From: Armatimonadota bacterium
GTDB taxonomy: Bacteria > Armatimonadota > Armatimonadia > Armatimonadales > Armatimonadaceae
Assembly: GCA_026392155.1 (NCBI GenBank)
Contig: JAPLCP010000078.1
Location: 403-59,940 of the forward strand
DNA length: 59,538 bases
Direction: 5' to 3'
A program made the translations under genes and the position numbers. Position 1 is the stretch's first letter. Every line of letters starts with the position of its first letter. Below, in pieces: positions 53,846 to 59,538 of this stretch. The notes beneath the pieces are model-generated. The model did not search any database, was not told the origin of the DNA, and saw only the letters and a list, made by a program, of their open reading frames with translations.

Positions 53846-55453
53846 ATGATTCCCCTTGACGAGCTTCTCGCCTCTCCCGCCGACCGTATGCCCGCGATCC
53901 TGGCACGCTTTGCCTCAGACCGCGCCGCCATCGAGCGGCGCTACCCTAATGTGTACTCACCCCTTCGCTTCGAAAAACTCACGGACTATTTCGAGACTTG
54001 GCAAAATGCTCTCAATACACTGCCTTTCGACGAGTTCACGCGCCCAGATCGCCTCGACTGGCTCCTCTTTCGCAACCTCCTCACCCGTGAGATTGAGCGG
54101 CTCCAGCGGAGCAAGGCGGAGTTCGAGGAGATTTCCGAGCTCGTGCCCTTTGTCCTGCCCCTCACAGCGCTCGATGATGCCCGTCGTAACCACGAAGCCA
54201 TCGATGCAGAAGCAGCAGCTGGGGTGCTTGATGTGGCCCTACAGTCGATTCCGTCGAAGCCAGAAGACCTAAAACAGACGCTTGGGCTGCGGGCGGCAAA
54301 GGCGACGGAGAGCGTTCTGGAGACTCTCAAAAACTGGTGGACCTTCTACGGCGGCTACGATCCCCTGGTTGGCTGGTGGTGCCGCGTGCCGTACGAGAAA
54401 CTAGAGAAAGCTCTGGCAGAGTACGCTACCACTCTCAAGCCCTCGGATAGCGACGCCATTATCGGCGACCCCGTGGGGCGTGCGGCGCTGATCGCCGAGC
54501 TACGCGCGAGCTTTATTCCCTACACCCCGGAGGAGCTGATCGCCAAAGCCGACGCCGATCGTCAGTGGTGTCTGCAGGAGCTAGAGAGAGCGGCGCAGGA
54601 GCTAGGGCTTCCCAACGGACGGGCGGCGATTGAGGCGGCTAAGCAAGACCACTGCAAGCCCGGTGAGCAAGTGGCGCTGATCCGTGATCTCACTCGCGAG
54701 GCGATTGCCTTTGTGGAAGACAACGAGCTCTTGACCGTCCCTGAAATTGCCCGTGATGGCTGGCGGATGATCATGATGTCGCCCGAGATGCAGCGCGTCA
54801 ACCCATTCTTTCTGGGCGGCGAGACGATCTGGGTTTCCTACCCCACGGACTCCATGGAGCACGACTTCAAGCAGATGAGCCAGCGGGGCAACAACAAGCA
54901 CTTTGCTCGCGCCACGGTGCACCACGAGCTGATCCCTGGCCACTACATGCAGTCGTTCTTCCAGGAGCGCTACCGTCCCTACCGACGGCAGTTCTGGACC
55001 GCCTTCTGGGTGGAGGGCTGGACCCTGCACTGGGAGTTTCTCCTCTGGGAGCGCGGCTTCCCTCAGACGTCACTCCAAAAAATAGGGATGCTTTTCTGGC
55101 GGCTGCACCGCTGCGCCCGCGTGCTATTCTCCCTAAAATTCCACCTGGGTGAGTGGTCCCCGCAGCAGTGTATTGACTTATTGGTCGAGGAAGTGGGGCA
55201 CGAGCCCAAGAACGCCGAGGCCGAAGTCCGCCGCAGCTTTGGCGGGAACTACGACCCGCTCTACCAGCTCGCCTATCTCATCGGCGGAATGCAGGTTCAT
55301 GCCCTCCACACCGAGTGGCTGGAATCAGGCAAGACCGACCGGGCTTTCCATGATGCCTTCCTGCGCGAAAATCTCATGCCGATTCCCGCGCTCCGAGCGT
55401 TTCTCCTTAACCACTCTCTGGAAAAAGACACCGACTTGCTATGGCACTTCTAA
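53846..55453 (+). CDS. DUF885 family predicted metalloprotease
   Basis: A 535-residue largely helical protein. The family motif HELIPGHYMQ at about residue 360 (consensus HEGIPGHHLQ) is a likely zinc site, followed by FWVEGWTLHWEF with a conserved Glu, and Arg/Asp-rich segments near the C-terminus. DUF885 members resemble M32/M3-type zinc carboxypeptidases; a few act on small peptides. No signal peptide is seen. The ATG is chosen because TATAAT lies 7 nt upstream with no ribosome site, suggesting an independent leaderless transcript although the OYE gene ends 8 nt earlier. Confidence 0.87.
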   Translation: MIPLDELLASPADRMPAILARFASDRAAIERRYPNVYSPLRFEKLTDYFETWQNALNTLPFDEFTRPDRLDWLLFRNLLTREIERLQRSKAEFEEISELVPFVLPLTALDDARRNHEAIDAEAAAGVLDVALQSIPSKPEDLKQTLGLRAAKATESVLETLKNWWTFYGGYDPLVGWWCRVPYEKLEKALAEYATTLKPSDSDAIIGDPVGRAALIAELRASFIPYTPEELIAKADADRQWCLQELERAAQELGLPNGRAAIEAAKQDHCKPGEQVALIRDLTREAIAFVEDNELLTVPEIARDGWRMIMMSPEMQRVNPFFLGGETIWVSYPTDSMEHDFKQMSQRGNNKHFARATVHHELIPGHYMQSFFQERYRPYRRQFWTAFWVEGWTLHWEFLLWERGFPQTSLQKIGMLFWRLHRCARVLFSLKFHLGEWSPQQCIDLLVEEVGHEPKNAEAEVRRSFGGNYDPLYQLAYLIGGMQVHALHTEWLESGKTDRAFHDAFLRENLMPIPALRAFLLNHSLEKDTDLLWHF

Positions 55454-55462
55454 CTCTCCCCA

Positions 55463-55486
55463 ACCCTCCTCGCCCTGAGGGAGGGT
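55463..55486. repeat. GC-rich hairpin at the DUF885/MFS junction
   Basis: ACCCTCC (55463-55469) pairs perfectly with GGAGGGT (55480-55486) around a 10-nt loop, with CTCTCCCCA before it. It is of the same CCCTC/GAGGG class as the hairpin in the vanZ remnant. It overlaps the first codon of the MFS gene and could be a weak terminator or a dispersed repeat. Confidence 0.5.
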
Positions 55487-56717
55487 GGCCGGCGTGAGGA
55501 ACGAACAAAGGCCGGGTGGGTCCGAGCCGCTCCCGCCAACGGTTAAGGCGCTGGGTTTTGTCAGCCTCCTCACGGATCTCTCCAGCGAGATGGTCTACCC
55601 GATCAATGGGACACTCCTGCGGATGCTGGGCGCTCCGGCATCGGTGATAGGGCTGATTGAGGGGCTAGCGGAGTCGACGGCCAGCGTCTTGAAGCTCTAC
55701 TCTGGCACGCTCTCCGATAAGCTTGGGAAGCGTAAGCCACTTGCCCTCCTTGGCTACGGCCTCGCGGCGCTTTCCAAGCCCTTGATCGGCGCGGCGGGTA
55801 TCTGGCCACAAATCCTCTTTGCACGCCTGCTGGATCGCACCGGCAAGGGACTTCGCGGCGCTCCCCGCGATGCTCTCATCGCCGATGTCTGCCCCAAAGA
55901 GCAGCGAGGCCGCGCCTTTGGCCTGCACCGGAGCCTCGACACCACAGGAGCCGTCCTCGGCCCGCTCGTCGGGTATTTCTTCCTACGCGCCAATCCCCAC
56001 GGGCTGCGCAACCTCTACTGGCTCGCCTTCAGCCCCGCCCTCCTCGGCGTACTCCTTCTCTGGCTCGCCGTCAAAGAAAAGCCAAATACAACCAAACCTT
56101 CTTCGCTTGCCGTGCCCAGAGGGCGCCCAGGTCGCGAGCAGTCGAGCGGGGAGAGGAAAATTGGTGATCCCTTTCGCCGCTACCTACTTGCTGTCGGAAT
56201 CTTTAGCCTCGTCAATTCTTCGGATCAGTTCCTGCTGATTCGTGCGCAAGAAGGGGCCGCGCTCACGCCGGAGCGTGTCTTGCTTCTCTATGCTCTCTTC
56301 AACTTGGTCGAGGCGCTTTTGGGCTACGGGGCGGGGAAGTTCTCTGACAAAGTGGGGCGACGGCCTTTGATTGTTGCAGGATGGCTGGTCTACGCACTGA
56401 CCTACGCAGGCTTTGCGCTGCTTCCTAAGGGATCGGGCTTTGGCGCTGTGCTCGGGCTTTTTCTGCTCTACGGCCTCTATCAGACCCTGACGCAAGGGGC
56501 GCAAAAGGCTCTCGCTGCGGATATGGCAGATCCCAATCACCGAGGGGCTCAGCTCGGTTTATTTCACTTAGTGGTCGGGCTAGGAGCGCTCCCCGCCAGC
56601 CTACTCGCCGGACTCCTCTATGATCATCTCTCGACCGCCGCTCCATTCTGGCTCGGTGCCGCAGGGGCTGTCCTTGCGGCACTTTTCCTTCCCCGTAGTC
56701 GCTCTAAGACGGCTTGA
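55485..56717 (+). CDS. Major facilitator superfamily transporter
   Basis: A 410-residue transporter with about 12 membrane segments. Typical MFS motifs are seen: SGTLSDKLGKRKPLALLGYG (motif A between segments 2 and 3), DRTGKGLRGAPRDALIAD in the central region and GKFSDKVGRRPLIVAGW (motif A-like in the second half). A soluble linker of about 30 residues (around residue 200-225) divides the halves. The N-terminus is likely GTG 55485 or 55494; both lie next to the hairpin repeat, so the true start is uncertain. The substrate cannot be predicted. It overlaps the convergent phosphodiester glycosidase gene by 14 nt. Confidence 0.88.
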   Translation: MAGVRNEQRPGGSEPLPPTVKALGFVSLLTDLSSEMVYPINGTLLRMLGAPASVIGLIEGLAESTASVLKLYSGTLSDKLGKRKPLALLGYGLAALSKPLIGAAGIWPQILFARLLDRTGKGLRGAPRDALIADVCPKEQRGRAFGLHRSLDTTGAVLGPLVGYFFLRANPHGLRNLYWLAFSPALLGVLLLWLAVKEKPNTTKPSSLAVPRGRPGREQSSGERKIGDPFRRYLLAVGIFSLVNSSDQFLLIRAQEGAALTPERVLLLYALFNLVEALLGYGAGKFSDKVGRRPLIVAGWLVYALTYAGFALLPKGSGFGAVLGLFLLYGLYQTLTQGAQKALAADMADPNHRGAQLGLFHLVVGLGALPASLLAGLLYDHLSTAAPFWLGAAGAVLAALFLPRSRSKTA

Positions 56718-58392
56718 CAATCACGCTCAGGAAGCGCTTATTCGGTGACGAGACCTTGATCTGGCGGGCGGCGGGTGCGGTGCTTGTGTCCCACTGAAGG
56801 GTCACGATTGCCTCGCCACGTGGGTTGGTGGTGGTGCGGCTCGGTGTAGCGACTCCCCCCGTGACAGCAAGTGCAATTGCTTCGCCCCCGAGCCGATCTC
56901 CCTCACTGTTAGCAATGGTAATCGTCAGGGTCATGCCATCCGCGGTTAATATGGCTTGTGGGACAAACTCAGGCGTGTCGAGTTTGGGCGCTACTTTTGC
57001 GGGGTCTTTTGCGACTTCGACAGGGACACGCACGGACTGGCTCCCACGCCAGACAATCACGGCGCCTTTGCCAGCGCGCTGTGCCCGAAAGCTGCCTTCC
57101 TGATCGACAAAACCAATCCCGCCTGAAACGGTCCAGACAACGCCTGTGGGATCCACGCCAGCGGGCAGAGGGAAAGTGCACGTCTCCCCCACTGCCAGTA
57201 CTCGCTCCGGGGCGGCAATTGTCAGCTCACCCAACGGCATCATCGGCGACTCCTCGGCAAAGACAAGCAGGCTATCGGCAACGGGGCGCTCGACGCCCTC
57301 TGAGGGTGAGTTGGCAACCGCGCCACGCACTGCACACGCCGATGAGCCCCCGCCATCCAGATTCACCGCCTCGACCGCGCCGAGCGCCAGCATAATTCCT
57401 GCCAGCTCAGTAAGAGACGCACCCCGCGAGAGCTTGGCCTGCCTGCCATCCACAGTTACAAAGAGCAGCTTACCATCCGCCGTGGCTCCGACCGCTGTCC
57501 GGGGATGGCGCGCCGTGGAAAAGCTCGCCCCAATCTTCTCATCCGCCAGGTTTAAGGCAAACTTCCCGCCCGCCAAGAGCCGTCCTGAGCCCGTCACTGC
57601 CTGCAAGATCTTCGCCGGATCCAGCGTCCGGTCCAGCGGCGTGGCTTTCAGTGAGATCGTCACCGCCTCCCCGGGTCTTGCCCAGGAGCTGAGCCAGTCG
57701 GTGGTGTCGCCTCCCGCAGAAAGCACTACCGTTCCGGGCTTGAGCGGCGTCAGACCGCCCACTCCCACCGACACCACTTTCCCCGTGAGCTCCGTTCCGA
57801 ACTTCAGCGGAAGGCTCACTCCCTCCACCACCACCTCATAGCGCCCCTCCGTCTTGAGGGTTTTCTCCGCGAAGATCGGGGTGAAGAGCAGAAGCTCTTT
57901 GCCCTTGCCTGGCTTGCGGTTGAGGCCATGAAGCGTCTTTCCATTGACAGTGCCCTCAAACGAGAACCGAGGGAACTGCGCCGATCCATCGTCCATGAGC
58001 ACAAATGCCGTGCGTGGCAAGCCGGGCTCCGTCACCAGCTCACCGTTTTCGACATGGAGCCCAATGGGGTTGCCCGCAAAGGGAAAGAAGCTCGCATTGA
58101 TCCCCGCGACTGCCTTTCGCCGTGCCACGGTCTTGGAGGGAATCTCCCGCCCGAGGGTCGCATCGTTGGCCCAGACGGAGTCGCCTCCCAGCGCCGCTTC
58201 GACCCGCACGCCCTTCACTTTCGGGTCAATTCGCACGGTCGTGACCACTAATGGCCCGTCTTTGTCGCCCTCCGGGATAATCTCCTGCACCAGCTCCACC
58301 CCTGGCGCAAGCTGCCGCACCACGGTTTTCTTTTTGACTGTGGGAGCCGAGAGACAAAAAAGCGCCACCAAGGCGACGAGTGGGGTAAACAT
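56704..58392 (-). CDS. Phosphodiester glycosidase (NAGPA-domain) family protein
   Basis: A 562-residue exported protein. A signal peptide (about residues 1-18) is followed by a NAGPA/phosphodiester glycosidase domain (about 35-380) with GINASFFPF, GLHVENGELV and the signature VNLDGGGSSACAV. Two C-terminal Ig-like beta domains (about 400-560) carry TNPRGEAIVTLQWD, like bacterial invasin-type Ig repeats. The family removes GlcNAc from phosphodiester-linked glycans, or acts in exopolysaccharide handling in bacteria. TAAAAT and then GAGGT lie just upstream of the ATG. It is divergent from gyrB. Confidence 0.88.
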   Translation of the reverse strand: MFTPLVALVALFCLSAPTVKKKTVVRQLAPGVELVQEIIPEGDKDGPLVVTTVRIDPKVKGVRVEAALGGDSVWANDATLGREIPSKTVARRKAVAGINASFFPFAGNPIGLHVENGELVTEPGLPRTAFVLMDDGSAQFPRFSFEGTVNGKTLHGLNRKPGKGKELLLFTPIFAEKTLKTEGRYEVVVEGVSLPLKFGTELTGKVVSVGVGGLTPLKPGTVVLSAGGDTTDWLSSWARPGEAVTISLKATPLDRTLDPAKILQAVTGSGRLLAGGKFALNLADEKIGASFSTARHPRTAVGATADGKLLFVTVDGRQAKLSRGASLTELAGIMLALGAVEAVNLDGGGSSACAVRGAVANSPSEGVERPVADSLLVFAEESPMMPLGELTIAAPERVLAVGETCTFPLPAGVDPTGVVWTVSGGIGFVDQEGSFRAQRAGKGAVIVWRGSQSVRVPVEVAKDPAKVAPKLDTPEFVPQAILTADGMTLTITIANSEGDRLGGEAIALAVTGGVATPSRTTTNPRGEAIVTLQWDTSTAPAARQIKVSSPNKRFLSVIVKPS

Positions 58393-58401
58393 AGTGACCT
58401 C

Positions 58402-58407
58402 ATTTTA
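58402..58407 (-). promoter_or_regulatory. -10 box (TAAAAT) for the phosphodiester glycosidase gene
   Basis: TAAAAT on the minus strand ends 9 nt before the ATG at 58392. The gap carries GAGGT, a possible ribosome site, so this is not clearly leaderless. Confidence 0.4.
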
Positions 58408-58479
58408 CCCGCGAATCGCAGGGTAGTTTGTGGATTTCCGGAATGCTGCTTAAGACGGGAGTTTAAGAGGGCTTCATGG

Positions 58480-58485
58480 TAAAAT
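58480..58485 (+). promoter_or_regulatory. -10 box (TAAAAT) for gyrB
   Basis: TAAAAT is followed by the ribosome site AGGAGG and the TTG start 18 nt downstream, giving a short leader. Confidence 0.45.
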
Positions 58486-58503
58486 CATTAGGAGGATCAG
58501 ACT

Positions 58504-59538
58504 TTGGCAAGTGATAAAGAGAACGAAATTTTGGGTGAGATGAACGAGGGCGACGAGGTTGTTGAAACTCCAACACTCGAAAAAATCGAGACCGTTTATG
58601 ATGGAGACTCCATCTCGAAACTTGAGGGACTAGAAGCCGTTCGGCACCGTCCTGCGATGTACATTGGTGACACGGGCATTCCAGGAATGCACCACCTTTT
58701 TCGAGAGATCATTGACAACTCCATTGATGAAGTTTTAGCGGGACACTGTACCAAGATCACGGTGATTCTCCATAAAAACCGCACGATTAGCGTCGAGGAT
58801 AACGGACGCGGTATTCCGGTGGGCATTAACTCCAAGTCCGGTAAGCCCGGAGTTGAGCTCGCTCTGACCGAGCTCCACGCGGGTGGAAAGTTCGGTGGTG
58901 GTGGGTATAAGACATCCGGTGGCCTTCACGGGGTCGGGGCGAGCTGTGTCAATGCCCTCTCGACCTGGATGGAGACCACTGTCAAGCAGAACGGCAAGAT
59001 CCACAAGATTCGCTTTGCACGGGGCAAGGTCACCAAGAAGCTACACGTCGTTGGGGAGTGCGATCCTAGCGAGACGGGCACCACCCAGACGTGGCTTGCG
59101 GATGACACGATCTTCTCCAGTGCGCTAAACGAGGAAGGCCAGCTTGCCTACTCGGCGGACCGTCTCCGCGCCCGTATCCGCGAGCTGTCGTATCTCAACA
59201 AAGAAGTCGCGATCACGTTTATTGACGAGCTCCACGATGGCGAGCCGGAGGTCTACCACCATAAACGTGGTATCGCGGAGTACGTCGCCCATCTCAATGA
59301 GAACAAAGACCCGATGCACGCACGGGTGATCTACTTCTACCGAGAGCGCGAGTACCGTGAGGGCGAGACGGCGCAGATCGAGATTGCACTCCAGTACAAC
59401 AAGGGCTACCAGGAGAATATCTACTCCTTTGTCAATAATATCAACACCCATGACGGTGGGACGCACCTCTCTGGTTTCCAGACCGCGCTAACCCGTGTGA
59501 TCAACAACTACGCCCGCAAGGCCAACTACTTAAAAGAG
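58504..59538 (+). CDS. gyrB: DNA gyrase subunit B (3' end beyond the window)
   Basis: ATPase subunit of type II topoisomerase that introduces negative supercoils. The first 345 residues are visible. After a short acidic N-terminal extension they show the GHKL ATPase: LEGLEAVRHRPAMYIGDTG, EIIDNSIDEVLAG (Bergerat Asp/Glu site), VEDNGRGIPVGI, GGKFGGGGYKTSGGLHGVGA and, near the edge, NINTHDGGTHLSGF, which begins the transducer domain. The start is TTG 58504, with AGGAGG 8 nt upstream. The neighbouring genes are unrelated to replication. Confidence 0.96.
   Translation, partial: MASDKENEILGEMNEGDEVVETPTLEKIETVYDGDSISKLEGLEAVRHRPAMYIGDTGIPGMHHLFREIIDNSIDEVLAGHCTKITVILHKNRTISVEDNGRGIPVGINSKSGKPGVELALTELHAGGKFGGGGYKTSGGLHGVGASCVNALSTWMETTVKQNGKIHKIRFARGKVTKKLHVVGECDPSETGTTQTWLADDTIFSSALNEEGQLAYSADRLRARIRELSYLNKEVAITFIDELHDGEPEVYHHKRGIAEYVAHLNENKDPMHARVIYFYREREYREGETAQIEIALQYNKGYQENIYSFVNNINTHDGGTHLSGFQTALTRVINNYARKANYLKE

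Overview
The window is a gene-dense bacterial chromosome segment of high G+C content, with almost no intergenic space. It most likely comes from the phylum Armatimonadota. The best pointer is the prepilin-like protein at 22600-23373: its N-terminus has the run [20 protein letters not shown] followed by [15 protein letters not shown], a style typical of that phylum. Large glycoside hydrolases, a DUF1549/DUF1553 protein and abundant secreted proteins fit. The phylum call is an inference. No rRNA, tRNA, CRISPR array, prophage or complete insertion sequence was seen.

Layout. 1-625: end of an AT-rich gene unlike its surroundings, closed by a strong terminator. 758-6788 (minus): cdaA-cdaR-glmM, the c-di-AMP synthase/regulator/phosphoglucosamine mutase operon, continuing into a tyrosine recombinase and an S9 peptidase. 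6836-9826 (minus): thiol peroxidase, a stand-alone C-terminal half of carbamoyl-phosphate synthase large chain, and a polyphosphate-glucokinase-like ROK kinase. 9967-16982: GH2 beta-mannosidase-like enzyme, a metalloprotease-like lipoprotein, a DegT-type aminotransferase, a broken vanZ gene and a GH78-like rhamnosidase. 17058-24888: nicotinamidase and nicotinate phosphoribosyltransferase (NAD salvage), a FecR protein, phosphomannomutase, the prepilin-like protein and an amidohydrolase.

24860-35258 is an exopolysaccharide operon. A CPBP membrane protease is followed by four GT4 and one GT2 glycosyltransferases, an O-antigen ligase/polymerase-like protein, a polyprenyl-phosphate sugar transferase and a large membrane protein. 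Several junctions are 4-nt start/stop overlaps. The phosphomannomutase could supply precursors, and the LytR-CpsA-Psr protein at 37313-38800 could attach a polymer to the wall. No flippase or chain-length regulator is present. The 35255-38800 block (minus) has a NUDIX hydrolase, a hypothetical protein, a DUF3866 protein and the LCP protein. 38861-41132 carries hisC, DAHP synthase and a small secreted protein.

41092-59538 is more mixed: a MerR-like regulator, an L-2-hydroxyglutarate oxidase-like protein, an alanine/lysine-rich lipoprotein, the DUF1549/DUF1553 protein, a frameshifted nucleotidyltransferase followed by a macro-domain protein, a Spy-like protein, a BNR sialidase-like protein and a CE15-like esterase. 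It continues with a decayed TPR gene, a PBP4-type carboxypeptidase, an Old Yellow Enzyme-type oxidoreductase, a DUF885 protein, an MFS transporter, a phosphodiester glycosidase and the start of gyrB. The BNR and esterase genes diverge around a 326-bp inverted-repeat module.

The most notable patterns are three. First, a TAnnnT box lies 6-8 nt upstream of about ten start codons that lack a Shine-Dalgarno site, suggesting frequent leaderless transcription. Second, the inverted-repeat module at 48541-48866 has 56-bp arms that each stop exactly 9 nt from the start codon of a divergent gene. Third, the nucleotidyltransferase/macro-domain pair is broken precisely between the two catalytic motifs of the nucleotidyltransferase.
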